The notes beneath the pieces were generated by a model. It made no database searches. It saw nothing but the letters and a program-made list of their open reading frames with translations, and had not been told where the DNA came from. Below are positions 6,372 to 14,353 of a stretch of DNA of 20,559 bases, piece by piece. This DNA is from an uncultured Streptococcus sp. GTDB lineage: Bacteria; Bacillota; Bacilli; Lactobacillales; Streptococcaceae. The stretch is from assembly GCA_934229725.1 (NCBI GenBank), contig CAKQDX010000026.1:1-20559 (forward strand), read 5' to 3'. Position numbers and translations under genes: made by a program. How positions within the stretch are numbered: position 1 is the first letter of the stretch; every line of letters starts with the position of its first letter.

Positions 6372-7031
6372 ATGTCATATAAAATTGCTCCTTCTATCCT
6401 AGCTGCTGATTACGCTAATTTTGCTTCAGAATTGGCTCGTGTTGATGCATCGGGTGCAGAATATGTTCACATTGATATTATGGACGGCCAGTTTGTTCCT
6501 AATATTAGTTGGGGAGCAGATGTGGTTGCTAGTATGCGTAAACACAGCAAGTTAGTTTTTGATTGTCACCTTATGGTTGTTGATCCTGAGCGTTATGTGG
6601 ATGCCTATGCACAAGCTGGTGCAGATATCATGACGATTCATGTTGAAGCGACTAAACATATTCATGGTGCTCTTCAGAAGATAAAGGCTGCTGGTATGAA
6701 AGCAGGTGCTGTAATTAATCCGGGAACACCAGTTGAGGCACTTATTCCTGTGCTCGATTTAGTGGATCAAGTGCTCATCATGACTGTAAATCCAGGCTTT
6801 GGAGGTCAAGCGTTTATTCCAGAAATGATGTCTAAAGTGGAACGTGTTGCAGAACTTCGCCAAAAAGGTGGCTATTCATTTGATATTGAGGTTGATGGTG
6901 GTGTAGATAATAAGACGATTGCTGCTTGTGCCAAGGCAGGAGCTAATGTCTTTGTAGCAGGTTCTTATCTCTTTAAGAATCCTGATTTAACTGCTCAAGT
7001 TCAAACACTTCGTGATGCTATCGATGCCTAA
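6372..7031 (+). CDS. rpe: Ribulose-phosphate 3-epimerase
   Basis: A 219-residue TIM-barrel epimerase that interconverts D-ribulose 5-phosphate and D-xylulose 5-phosphate in the pentose phosphate pathway. Characteristic segments are APSILAADYANF at the N-terminus, HIDIMDGQFVPN (metal and catalytic Asp), DCHLMVVDPERY, MTVNPGFGGQ and the late EVDGGV with the second catalytic Asp. The ATG at 6372 begins the conserved MSYKIAPSIL. An in-frame GTG further upstream would lie inside rsgA and is not used. A weak AGTAGG site precedes it. It is 7 bp after rsgA and overlaps thiN by 8 bp. Confidence 0.97.
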   Translation: MSYKIAPSILAADYANFASELARVDASGAEYVHIDIMDGQFVPNISWGADVVASMRKHSKLVFDCHLMVVDPERYVDAYAQAGADIMTIHVEATKHIHGALQKIKAAGMKAGAVINPGTPVEALIPVLDLVDQVLIMTVNPGFGGQAFIPEMMSKVERVAELRQKGGYSFDIEVDGGVDNKTIAACAKAGANVFVAGSYLFKNPDLTAQVQTLRDAIDA

Positions 7032-7656
7032 AGTAGCTTTGTTTGTCGGTGGTGAGCTAGATTGGTTCACTACCGATTTTGATTATTTTGTTGGAGTGGA
7101 CCGTGCTTGTTTGTACTTATTGGAGTGGGGGTTACCACTTGACTTGGCTGTAGGGGATTTTGATTCGGTATCCGAGTCAGAATTAAGTGTTATTCAATCG
7201 ACAGCTAAATCTTGTAAGAAGGCTCCAGCTGAGAAGGATGACACGGACACTGAGTTAGCTTTGAAATTGATTTTTCAAGCTTTCCCCGGAGCTGAAGTAA
7301 CTATTTTTGGTGCGTTTGGTGGCAGATTGGACCATATGTTGTCAAATGTATTTCTGGCTAGTGATCCTGAACTAGCTCCCTTTATGAGTCGTATCTGTTT
7401 GAGAGATAAGCAAAATAAGGTTACTTATTGTCCTGAAGGAAAACATGATATTTTTCCTGAACCAGGGATGACTTACGTTTCTTTCTTACAAGAAGGAACT
7501 GGGGAATTGACGATTTTGGGCGCAAAATACGAATTAACTGATAGGAATTATTTTCAAAAGAAAAACTATTCTAGTAATGAGTTTCTCGATGGTCCCATTC
7601 ATGTTGTAGTTCCAAATGGATACGTGATTGTCATTCAGACTAAAGATAGGAGTTAG
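7024..7656 (+). CDS. thiN: Thiamine pyrophosphokinase
   Basis: A 210-residue enzyme that transfers pyrophosphate from ATP to thiamine to make thiamine diphosphate, the cofactor of transketolase. Motifs are VGDFDSVS (about 43-50), KDDTDTELAL and GAFGGRLDHMLSN, which form the active site and thiamine pocket of the family. I chose ATG 7024 (MPKVALFVGGE) over the in-frame GTG 7012 and ATG 7015 because family members start with this strand. No clear ribosome binding site is present; the start overlaps the rpe stop by 8 bp, so translational coupling is likely. The pairing with rpe makes sense because both serve the pentose phosphate pathway. Confidence 0.93.
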   Translation: MPKVALFVGGELDWFTTDFDYFVGVDRACLYLLEWGLPLDLAVGDFDSVSESELSVIQSTAKSCKKAPAEKDDTDTELALKLIFQAFPGAEVTIFGAFGGRLDHMLSNVFLASDPELAPFMSRICLRDKQNKVTYCPEGKHDIFPEPGMTYVSFLQEGTGELTILGAKYELTDRNYFQKKNYSSNEFLDGPIHVVVPNGYVIVIQTKDRS

Positions 7657-7657
7657 T

Positions 7658-8932
7658 ATGATCTACCTGCTTACACTTTTGACCTTGTTAAGTTTAGGCA
7701 TTCTTGTTGTTCTTTTCTTGAAAAATGCGGAGTTAAAGGGTCAGATTAATAAGAGTCTGGAGGAAAATGCGGATAATCTTTCAGATCAACTGTCTTTTCA
7801 GTTAGACAGCTTTGCCAAGGCAAACCAACTTGACACAACAAGGCAATTGAATCAATTGCAGAAAGAACTCTATCAGCAATTAACGGGTATCAGGGAAGTT
7901 TTACACCAAAACTTGTCTGATAATCGAGATCGTTCTGACCAGCGCCTAGAGCAAATAAACCAGAGCTTGACGAAGGCCGTTAAAGAAATGCAGGATTCCA
8001 ATGAGAAACGTTTGGAACAAATGCGTCAGACAGTTGAAGAGAAACTGGAGCAAACCTTACAGACACGTTTGCAAGCCTCCTTTGAGACGGTGTCAAGACA
8101 GCTAGAGTCTGTTAACCAAGGTCTGGGGGAAATGAAAAATGTTGCTAAGGATGTTGGAAGTCTCAATAAGGTCCTTTCAAATACAAAAACACGTGGTATT
8201 ATGGGGGAACTTCAATTAGGACAAATTATTGAAGATATATTGACTGCTAATCAATACGAGAGAGAGTTTCCGACAGTGTCGGGCTCAACTGAGCGAGTTG
8301 AATATGCGGTTAAGATGCCAGGAAATCACAAGGACGAATATGTCTATCTGCCGATTGACTCTAAATTTCCCCTTGAAGACTACTATCGCTTGGAAGATGC
8401 TTATGAGTCCGGAAATAAAGAGCAAATCGAGAGTCATCGTAAATCACTTTTGGCTAGCATTAAGCGATTTGCTAAGGATATTAACAAGAAGTATCTGAAT
8501 CCACCTGAAACCACAAATTTTGGTATATTATTTTTGCCGACGGAAGGGCTTTATGCTGAGGTCGTACGTCAACCCGCATTCTTTGACGCTCTTCGTCGTG
8601 AGGAGAATATTGTTATTGCCGGACCATCAACATTGTCTGCACTCTTGAACTCATTGTCAGTCGGATTTAGGACCTTGAATATTCAAAAAAATGCGGATGA
8701 TATCAGTAAGATTTTAGGCAACGTCAAACTGGAGTTCGGTAAGTTTGGAGATATGCTTGCCAAGGCTCAAAAACAATTAAATATAGCCAGTAAAACTGTC
8801 GATAGTCTCCTCAACACACGAAGTAGGGCTATTGTTAGAGCTCTTGATACCATTGAAACCTACCAAGATAGTGCGACACAAAGTTTGTTAGATCTACCAC
8901 AATTAGAAAATGAGGACAAGCATGAAAATTAA
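7658..8932 (+). CDS. rmuC: DNA recombination protein RmuC homologue
   Basis: A 424-residue protein. Residues 1-22 are a hydrophobic N-terminal anchor (MIYLLTLLTLLSLGILVVLF). A long Q/E/L-rich coiled coil follows to about residue 155. The C-terminal RmuC domain, with a restriction-endonuclease-like fold, has segments such as GIMGELQLGQIIEDIL and YLPIDSKFPLEDYYRLEDAY. RmuC limits recombination between short inverted repeats; its nuclease activity is inferred from the fold. The start is ATG 7658 with AGGAG at 7648-7652; an earlier in-frame TTG inside thiN is unlikely. It lies one base after the thiN stop, and yhaM starts inside its 3' end. Confidence 0.93.
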   Translation: MIYLLTLLTLLSLGILVVLFLKNAELKGQINKSLEENADNLSDQLSFQLDSFAKANQLDTTRQLNQLQKELYQQLTGIREVLHQNLSDNRDRSDQRLEQINQSLTKAVKEMQDSNEKRLEQMRQTVEEKLEQTLQTRLQASFETVSRQLESVNQGLGEMKNVAKDVGSLNKVLSNTKTRGIMGELQLGQIIEDILTANQYEREFPTVSGSTERVEYAVKMPGNHKDEYVYLPIDSKFPLEDYYRLEDAYESGNKEQIESHRKSLLASIKRFAKDINKKYLNPPETTNFGILFLPTEGLYAEVVRQPAFFDALRREENIVIAGPSTLSALLNSLSVGFRTLNIQKNADDISKILGNVKLEFGKFGDMLAKAQKQLNIASKTVDSLLNTRSRAIVRALDTIETYQDSATQSLLDLPQLENEDKHEN

Positions 8933-9863
8933 TCAAATGAAAAAAGACGAGTATTTTGAAGGCTTTTATCTGATTAAGCGTGCAGAAGTACGTAAGACAA
9001 GGGCTGGTAAAGACTATATTGCCTTTACCTTCCAAGATGACTCTGGTGAAATTTCGGGAAATCTTTGGGATGCTCAGCCTTATAATGTTGAAGAATTTAA
9101 AGCTGGTAAGGTAGTTCATATGGAAGGACGTCGAGAGGTTTATAATAATACTCCTCAGGTAAACCAAATTACTTTACGTTTGCCTGCATTTGGGGAACCA
9201 AATGATCCAGCTGATTTTAAGGAAAAACCACCGGTAAACCCGTCTGAAGTGCGTGAGTATCTTGAACAGATGATTTTCAAAATCGAGGAGGCGACATGGC
9301 AACGTGTGGTCCGTGCCCTTTATCGAAAGTATAACAAGGAGTTTTTTAGTTTTCCTGCTGCTAAAACAAATCACCATGCTTTTGAAAGTGGGTTGGCCTA
9401 TCATACAGCTACAATGGTTCGTATAGCAGACAGTATTGGGGATATTTATCCGGAACTAAATAAGAGCTTGCTCTTTGCTGGAATTATGCTCCATGATTTG
9501 GCTAAGGTCATTGAATTGACTGGTCCGGAAAATACAGAGTATACTGTTCGAGGGAACTTGATTGGGCATATCGCCTTGATTGATGAAGAAATTACCAAGG
9601 TTCTCATGGAACTTAACATTGATGATACACGTGAGGATGTTGTTGTTTTACGTCATGTTATTTTAAGTCACCACGGGCAATTAGAATACGGAAGCCCGGT
9701 TCGTCCTCGTATCATGGAAGCGGAGGTTATCCATATGATTGATAATCTTGATGCTAGTATGATGATGATGATGACAGCTCTTAACCTAGTTGGACCTGGA
9801 GAAATGACTAATCGCCTCTTTGCTATGGATAATCGTTCCTTCTATAAACCAAAATTTGATTAA
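8922..9863 (+). CDS. yhaM: 3'-5' exoribonuclease YhaM
   Basis: A 313-residue two-domain RNase of the YhaM/Cbf1 family. An N-terminal OB fold (about 10-90; YIAFTFQDDSGEISGNLWD) binds RNA. A C-terminal HD domain holds the metal ligands, including H161 and the H191-D192 pair in LHDLAKV, plus LRHVILSHHG. It degrades RNA from the 3' end and in streptococci trims mRNA 3' tails a little, often after terminators; this is family knowledge. I chose ATG 8922 (MKINQMKKDEYFEGF) with GAGGA at 8912-8916, not the in-frame ATG 8910. It overlaps rmuC by 11 bp and ends the operon. A terminator follows at 9874-9906. Confidence 0.95.
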   Translation: MKINQMKKDEYFEGFYLIKRAEVRKTRAGKDYIAFTFQDDSGEISGNLWDAQPYNVEEFKAGKVVHMEGRREVYNNTPQVNQITLRLPAFGEPNDPADFKEKPPVNPSEVREYLEQMIFKIEEATWQRVVRALYRKYNKEFFSFPAAKTNHHAFESGLAYHTATMVRIADSIGDIYPELNKSLLFAGIMLHDLAKVIELTGPENTEYTVRGNLIGHIALIDEEITKVLMELNIDDTREDVVVLRHVILSHHGQLEYGSPVRPRIMEAEVIHMIDNLDASMMMMMTALNLVGPGEMTNRLFAMDNRSFYKPKFD

Positions 9864-9873
9864 AATCGAAAGT

Positions 9874-9906
9874 AAACGAGCATTAAGGCAAAAATGTTCG
9901 TTTTTT
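9874..9906 (+). terminator. Terminator of the rsgA-yhaM operon
   Basis: An 11-bp stem with one wobble (9874-9884 with 9893-9903), an 8-nt loop and a six-T run. The distal arm also reads as a PurBox-like site on the minus strand and covers the -35 position of the purR promoter. Confidence 0.85.
9893..9905 (-). promoter_or_regulatory. PurBox-like PurR operator
   Basis: On the minus strand the 13-mer AAAAACGAACATT matches the lactic-acid-bacterium PurBox AWWWCCGAACWWT at 12 of 13 positions. It spans the -35 position of the purR promoter. A weaker copy (10 of 13) reads on the plus strand at 9872-9884. Both coincide with the arms of a terminator, so the match may be partly fortuitous. Confidence 0.45.
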
Positions 9907-9915
9907 AATGTGTTA

Positions 9916-9924
9916 TGGTATAAT
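9916..9924 (+). promoter_or_regulatory. Extended -10 promoter of purR
   Basis: TGGTATAAT (hexamer 9919-9924), 31 bp before the purR ATG. No good -35 is visible; that region is occupied by the terminator arm and PurBox-like sequence. Confidence 0.75.
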
Positions 9925-9955
9925 AGTAAAAAAGTACAGAAATTATAGGTAATTT

Positions 9956-10771
9956 ATGAAATTAAAACGAAGTGAGCGCATGGTAGTGATTTCAAACTAC
10001 CTGATTAATAATCCCTATCAGTTGACAAGCCTTAATACCTTTGCAGAGCGTTATGAAGCTGCAAAATCTTCAATCTCAGAAGATATTGCAATCATTAAGA
10101 AAGCTTTTGAAGAGAGTCAGATAGGTGAAATTGAAACCGTAACAGGGGCCTCTGGTGGTGTTATGTTTACACCAACCATTTCTGATGAAGATGCTAGAAG
10201 TTTAGTCGAGGGTCTCTGTGAGAGACTTTCTGAGAGTGATCGTATCCTACCGGGTGGGTATCTCTATTTGTCTGATTTATTGAGTACACCGTCTATTTTG
10301 AAGAATGTTGGACGTATTATTGCTAGTGCATTTAAGGGGCAAAAGATTGATGCTGTTATGACTGTTGCAACAAAAGGTGTTCCTTTGGCAAATGCAGTAG
10401 CAGATGTCCTAAACATTCCCTTTGTTATTGTACGTCGTGATTTGAAAATCACAGAAGGTTCTACCGTCTCAGTGAACTATGTCAGCGGATCAAGTGACCG
10501 TATTGAAAAAATGTTCCTTTCAAAACGTAGCTTGAAACCCAATAGTCGTGTGCTTATTGTTGATGATTTTCTTAAGGGTGGTGGTACCATCACCGGTATG
10601 ATTAGCTTACTTTCAGAATTTGATAGTGAATTAGTGGGTGTAGCTGTATTTGCAGAGAATGCCAAAGGCGATCGAGACATTCATGAATACAAATCATTGC
10701 TCACTGTATCTGATATCGATGTAAAATCACAAAAAGTAGAAGTTGAAGTAGGTAATATTTTCGATAAATAA
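9956..10771 (+). CDS. purR: Purine operon regulator PurR
   Basis: A 271-residue regulator of the Gram-positive PurR family. An N-terminal winged helix (about 1-75; KRSERMVVISNYLINNP, SSISEDIAIIK) is fused to a phosphoribosyltransferase-type domain. The PRPP-binding loop is at residues 201-211 (IVDDFLKGGGT). The protein senses PRPP and, depending on species, represses or activates purine synthesis genes at PurBoxes. It is unrelated to the LacI-type PurR of enterobacteria. The ATG is preceded only by a weak AGGT. It is a separate unit from the upstream operon, with a terminator downstream at 10786-10819. A PurBox-like site over its own -35 suggests autoregulation. Confidence 0.96.
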   Translation: MKLKRSERMVVISNYLINNPYQLTSLNTFAERYEAAKSSISEDIAIIKKAFEESQIGEIETVTGASGGVMFTPTISDEDARSLVEGLCERLSESDRILPGGYLYLSDLLSTPSILKNVGRIIASAFKGQKIDAVMTVATKGVPLANAVADVLNIPFVIVRRDLKITEGSTVSVNYVSGSSDRIEKMFLSKRSLKPNSRVLIVDDFLKGGGTITGMISLLSEFDSELVGVAVFAENAKGDRDIHEYKSLLTVSDIDVKSQKVEVEVGNIFDK

Positions 10772-10785
10772 AAAACTTAAAAGGT

Positions 10786-10819
10786 AATTCCTAATCTAAT
10801 GCTTAGGAATTTTCTTTTT
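10786..10819 (+). terminator. Terminator after purR
   Basis: A 9-bp stem AATTCCTAA/TTAGGAATT (10786-10794 with 10803-10811), an 8-nt loop and TTTTCTTTTT overlapping the end of the stem. Confidence 0.85.
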
Positions 10820-10831
10820 GGCAAGAAATTG

Positions 10832-10861
10832 TTGACAAGATTCCTCAAAAAATGGTACTAT
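10832..10861 (+). promoter_or_regulatory. Promoter of rpsL-rpsG
   Basis: A perfect TTGACA (10832-10837), an 18-bp spacer that ends in TGG, and TACTAT (10856-10861). It is both a consensus -35 and an extended -10, fitting a ribosomal protein operon. Predicted transcription start is near 10868, which leaves a leader of about 130 nt. Confidence 0.85.
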
Positions 10862-10868
10862 ATTAGAC

Positions 10869-10980
10869 GGTACTTTTTACTTTTGGTCTCTCAAAAGTGT
10901 ACAGAGACGTGCTGACATAAGTTGCAAAAGTACACCCAGATATGGGCTGTCACCAAGTGCCATATCAACCAAAAATAAAA
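10869..10980 (+). promoter_or_regulatory. Structured 5' leader of rpsL
   Basis: The leader contains GTACTTTT (10870-10877) able to pair with AAAAGTAC (10926-10933). This stem encloses a hairpin GTCTCT/AGAGAC (10886-10891 with 10903-10908). A second hairpin GATATGG/CCATATC (10939-10945 with 10960-10966) lies next to it. The fold looks organised and could be an autoregulatory ribosomal-protein leader, but I cannot match it to a known class. Confidence 0.5.
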
Positions 10981-10998
10981 AAACACAGGAGAATGTAG

Positions 10999-11412
10999 AT
11001 GCCTACAATTAACCAATTGGTTCGTAAACCACGTCAATCAAAAGTTGTTAAATCTAAATCACCAGCTTTGAACGTTGGTTACAATAGCCACAAAAAAGTT
11101 CAAACTAACGTATCTTCACCACAAAAACGTGGTGTTGCAACACGTGTTGGAACAATGACACCTAAAAAACCTAACTCAGCCCTTCGTAAATTTGCTCGTG
11201 TACGTTTGAGCAACCTTATCGAAGTTACTGCTTACATCCCAGGTATCGGACACAACCTCCAAGAACACAGCGTTGTTCTTATCCGTGGTGGACGTGTAAA
11301 AGACCTTCCAGGGGTACGTTACCACATCGTCCGTGGTGCACTTGATACTGCAGGTGTAGCTGATCGTAAACAAAGCCGTTCTAAATACGGTGCTAAACGT
11401 CCTAAAGGGTAA
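10999..11412 (+). CDS. rpsL: 30S ribosomal protein S12
   Basis: A 137-residue S12, the long form usual in Firmicutes, with extra residues in the N-terminal loop. It sits at the decoding centre of the 30S subunit. TPKKPNSALRK (54-64) has lysine at position 56 and GGRVKDLPGVRYH keeps the second conserved lysine; both are wild-type at the usual streptomycin-resistance positions. AGGAG at 10987-10991 precedes the ATG. Codon choice is strongly biased, as in highly expressed genes. It is 18 bp upstream of rpsG in the str operon. Confidence 0.99.
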   Translation: MPTINQLVRKPRQSKVVKSKSPALNVGYNSHKKVQTNVSSPQKRGVATRVGTMTPKKPNSALRKFARVRLSNLIEVTAYIPGIGHNLQEHSVVLIRGGRVKDLPGVRYHIVRGALDTAGVADRKQSRSKYGAKRPKG

Positions 11413-11430
11413 GAAGGGAGATAAGATAAA

Positions 11431-11901
11431 ATGAGTCGTAAAAATAGAGCGCCTAAACGCGAAGTATTGGCAGATCCATTGTACAATTCAAAAATCGTTA
11501 CACGTCTTATCAACCGTGTAATGCTTGACGGTAAACGTGGTACTGCTGCAACAATCGTATACGATGCTTTCGAACAAATCAAAGAAGCAACTGGAAACGA
11601 TGCTCTTGAAGTATTTGAAACAGCTATGGACAACATCATGCCTGTACTTGAAGTACGTGCACGTCGTGTCGGTGGTTCAAACTACCAAGTCCCAGTTGAA
11701 GTTCGTCCAGAACGTCGTACAACACTTGGTCTTCGTTGGTTGGTTAACGCATCACGTGCGCGTGGTGAACACACTATGAAAGATCGTCTTGCAAAAGAAA
11801 TCATGGATGCTGCAAACAACACTGGTGCATCAGTTAAGAAACGTGAAGATACTCACAAAATGGCTGAAGCTAACCGTGCCTTTGCTCACTTCCGCTGGTA
11901 A
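11431..11901 (+). CDS. rpsG: 30S ribosomal protein S7
   Basis: A 156-residue S7, the primary binder that organises the 3' major domain (head) of 16S rRNA. It starts MSRKNRAPKREVLADPLYNS and contains the conserved VEVRPERRTTLGLRWL. The length is standard. AAGGGAG at 11414-11420 precedes the ATG. It follows rpsL by 18 bp, too short for the S7-binding rpsL-rpsG intercistronic target used in enterobacteria, so any autocontrol here must act elsewhere (see the rpsL leader and the rpsG-fusA spacer). Confidence 0.99.
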   Translation: MSRKNRAPKREVLADPLYNSKIVTRLINRVMLDGKRGTAATIVYDAFEQIKEATGNDALEVFETAMDNIMPVLEVRARRVGGSNYQVPVEVRPERRTTLGLRWLVNASRARGEHTMKDRLAKEIMDAANNTGASVKKREDTHKMAEANRAFAHFRW

Positions 11902-11944
11902 GATTAAGATACTGAGGGCGTTAAAAAAGCGACTGAAAATTAGG

Positions 11945-12049
11945 AAGCTTGACGTAGAATCAAAGATTCTAGGAAAGCTTATCTATTTTCCAAGCTTTTA
12001 GCCCGGGGTTCAATTGAGCTCGGGTAGCTCTTGAGTTCTTTTTAACTCA
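11945..12049 (+). other. Hairpin-rich rpsG-fusA spacer
   Basis: The 271-bp gap after rpsG holds several inverted repeats. Hairpin A is TAGAATC-AAA-GATTCTA (11955-11971), flanked by AAGCTT at 11945-11950 and 11975-11980 that extend the stem. Hairpin B pairs AAAGCTT (11974-11980) with AAGCTTT (11992-11998), so A and B compete for the same bases. Further hairpins are CCCG/CGGG (12002-12024 region) and TGAGTT/AACTCA (12032-12037 with 12044-12049). No ORF with a ribosome binding site is seen. Confidence 0.55.
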
Positions 12050-12087
12050 TCTGCGAGTTGAAACCAACAAATCAAGAAACTAATGAG

Positions 12088-12116
12088 AACGGGTAGGTCC
12101 TGCCTATCCGTTTTTT
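12088..12116 (+). terminator. Terminator upstream of fusA
   Basis: A 10-bp stem with one wobble (12088-12097 with 12103-12112), a 5-nt loop and six T. It ends transcription coming from rpsL-rpsG, so fusA depends largely on its own promoter. Confidence 0.9.
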
Positions 12117-12124
12117 GACAATAA

Positions 12125-12133
12125 TGTTATAAT
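12125..12133 (+). promoter_or_regulatory. Extended -10 promoter of fusA
   Basis: TGTTATAAT (hexamer 12128-12133), 39 bp before the fusA ATG. The nearby TTGACA at 12115-12120 is only 7 bp away, too close to be its -35. Confidence 0.75.
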
Positions 12134-12172
12134 AAATAAGTAAACTAAAATTTTTATAGGAGAATAAACCTA

Positions 12173-14254
12173 ATGGCACGCGAATTTTCACTTGCAAAAA
12201 CTCGTAATATCGGTATCATGGCCCACGTCGATGCCGGTAAAACAACTACAACAGAGCGTATCCTTTACTACACTGGTAAAATTCACAAAATCGGTGAAAC
12301 TCACGAAGGTGCATCACAAATGGACTGGATGGAGCAAGAACAAGAACGTGGTATCACAATCACTTCTGCCGCTACAACAGCACAATGGAATGGTCACCGT
12401 GTTAATATCATCGATACACCAGGACACGTGGACTTCACTATCGAAGTACAACGTTCACTCCGTGTATTGGATGGTGCTGTAACCGTTCTTGACTCACAAT
12501 CAGGTGTAGAACCTCAAACTGAAACAGTTTGGCGTCAAGCAACTGAGTATGGTGTTCCACGTATCGTATTTGCCAACAAGATGGATAAAATCGGTGCTGA
12601 CTTCCTTTACTCAGTAAGCACACTTCACGATCGTCTTCAAGCAAACGCTCACCCAATTCAATTGCCAATCGGTGCTGAAGATGATTTCCGTGGTATCATT
12701 GACTTGATTAAAATGAAAGCTGAAATCTATACTAACGACCTTGGTACAGATATTCTTGAAGAAGATATCCCAGCTGAATACGTTGATCAAGCTAACGAAT
12801 ACCGTGAAAAATTGATTGAAGCTGTAGCTGAAACTGACGAAGATTTGATGATGAAATACCTTGAAGGTGAAGAAATCACAAATGAAGAATTGAAAGCAGC
12901 AATCCGTCGTGCAACAATCAACGTTGAATTCTTCCCAGTTCTTTGTGGTTCTGCCTTCAAGAACAAAGGTGTTCAATTGATGCTTGATGCAGTTATTGAT
13001 TACCTTCCAAGCCCACTTGATATTCCAGCAATCAAAGGTGTTAACCCAGATACTGACGAAGAAGAAACTCGTCCAGCCTCTGATGATGAGCCATTTGCAG
13101 CTCTTGCCTTCAAGATCATGACTGACCCATTCGTAGGTCGTTTGACATTCATCCGTGTTTACTCAGGTATCCTTCAATCTGGTTCATATGTCATGAACAC
13201 TTCTAAGGGTAAACGTGAACGTATCGGACGTATCCTTCAAATGCACGCTAACAGCCGTCACGAAATTGAACAAGTTTATGCTGGTGATATCGCCGCAGCT
13301 ATCGGTTTGAAAGATACAACAACTGGTGACTCATTGACTGATGAAAAAGCAAAAATCATTCTTGAATCAATCGAAGTTCCAGAACCAGTTATCCAATTGA
13401 TGGTTGAACCTAAGACTAAAGCTGACCAAGATAAGATGGGTATTGGTCTTCAAAAACTTGCTGAAGAAGACCCAACATTCCGTGTTGAAACAAACCCTGA
13501 AACAGGTGAAACAGTTATCTCTGGTATGGGTGAACTTCACCTTGACGTCCTTGTTGACCGTTTGAAACGTGAACACAAAGTTGAAGCCAATGTTGGTGCT
13601 CCACAGGTATCATACCGTGAAACATTCCGTGCAGCTACACAAGCACGTGGATTCTTCAAACGCCAATCAGGTGGTAAAGGTCAATTTGGTGACGTTTGGA
13701 TTGAATTTACTCCAAACGAAGAAGGTAAAGGTTTCGAATTCGAGAATGCTATTGTCGGTGGTGTGGTTCCACGTGAATTCATCCCTGCAGTAGAAAAAGG
13801 ATTGGAAGAATCTATGGCTAACGGTGTCCTTGCTGGATACCCAATGGTTGACATCAAAGCTAAGCTTTACGATGGTTCATACCACGATGTCGATTCATCT
13901 GAAACTGCCTTCAAGATCGCTGCATCTCTTGCACTTAAAGAAGCTGCTAAGACTGCACAACCAACTATCCTTGAACCAATGATGCTTGTAACAATCACTG
14001 TTCCTGAAGAAAACCTTGGTGATGTTATGGGTCACGTTACAGCTCGTCGTGGACGTGTTGATGGTATGGAAGCACACGGTAACAGCCAAATCGTTCGTGC
14101 TTACGTTCCACTTGCTGAAATGTTCGGTTATGCAACAACACTTCGTTCTGCAACTCAAGGGCGTGGTACGTTCATGATGGTATTTGACCACTATGAAGAT
14201 GTTCCTAAATCAGTTCAAGAAGAAATCATCAAGAAAAACTCTGGTGAAGCTTAA
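12173..14254 (+). CDS. fusA: Translation elongation factor G
   Basis: A 693-residue EF-G, full length with all five domains. G1 AHVDAGKT at 17-24, G3 DTPGH at 81-85 and G4 NKMD at 135-138 define the GTPase. Domain IV includes the GGVVPREFIPAV segment. It drives tRNA-mRNA translocation and, with RRF, ribosome recycling. AGGAG at 12158-12162 precedes the ATG. It lies in the str gene order but is separated from rpsG by a terminator and its own promoter, and no tuf follows; gapA comes next. Codon usage is strongly optimised. Confidence 0.99.
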   Translation: MAREFSLAKTRNIGIMAHVDAGKTTTTERILYYTGKIHKIGETHEGASQMDWMEQEQERGITITSAATTAQWNGHRVNIIDTPGHVDFTIEVQRSLRVLDGAVTVLDSQSGVEPQTETVWRQATEYGVPRIVFANKMDKIGADFLYSVSTLHDRLQANAHPIQLPIGAEDDFRGIIDLIKMKAEIYTNDLGTDILEEDIPAEYVDQANEYREKLIEAVAETDEDLMMKYLEGEEITNEELKAAIRRATINVEFFPVLCGSAFKNKGVQLMLDAVIDYLPSPLDIPAIKGVNPDTDEEETRPASDDEPFAALAFKIMTDPFVGRLTFIRVYSGILQSGSYVMNTSKGKRERIGRILQMHANSRHEIEQVYAGDIAAAIGLKDTTTGDSLTDEKAKIILESIEVPEPVIQLMVEPKTKADQDKMGIGLQKLAEEDPTFRVETNPETGETVISGMGELHLDVLVDRLKREHKVEANVGAPQVSYRETFRAATQARGFFKRQSGGKGQFGDVWIEFTPNEEGKGFEFENAIVGGVVPREFIPAVEKGLEESMANGVLAGYPMVDIKAKLYDGSYHDVDSSETAFKIAASLALKEAAKTAQPTILEPMMLVTITVPEENLGDVMGHVTARRGRVDGMEAHGNSQIVRAYVPLAEMFGYATTLRSATQGRGTFMMVFDHYEDVPKSVQEEIIKKNSGEA

Positions 14255-14272
14255 TTAGCACATATAAAAGTT

Positions 14273-14306
14273 AAGGTACTTATGAAAGTAAGTGCCTTTT
14301 CTATTT
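14273..14306 (+). terminator. Terminator after fusA
   Basis: A 10-bp stem with one wobble (14273-14282 with 14289-14298), a 6-nt loop and TTTTCTATTT. It abuts the gapA -35 box. Confidence 0.88.
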
Positions 14307-14333
14307 GCAATTTTTTGAAAAAAATTATATAAT
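14305..14333 (+). promoter_or_regulatory. Promoter of gapA
   Basis: TTGCAA (14305-14310), a 17-bp A/T-rich spacer and a perfect TATAAT (14328-14333). Transcription should start near 14340, giving a leader of about 100 nt. Confidence 0.85.
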
Positions 14334-14353
14334 ATGACTGTTGAAAGGTTAGA

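Noticed and set aside
11789..12001. Plus-strand ORF of 70 residues running from rpsG into the spacer.
   Set aside because: It starts inside rpsG in another frame, has no ribosome binding site and its composition is that of a shadow frame.
12115..12133. TTGACA followed by TATAAT upstream of fusA as a classical promoter.
   Set aside because: Only 7 bp separate the two boxes, so they cannot act as a -35/-10 pair. The TGn extension explains the promoter better.
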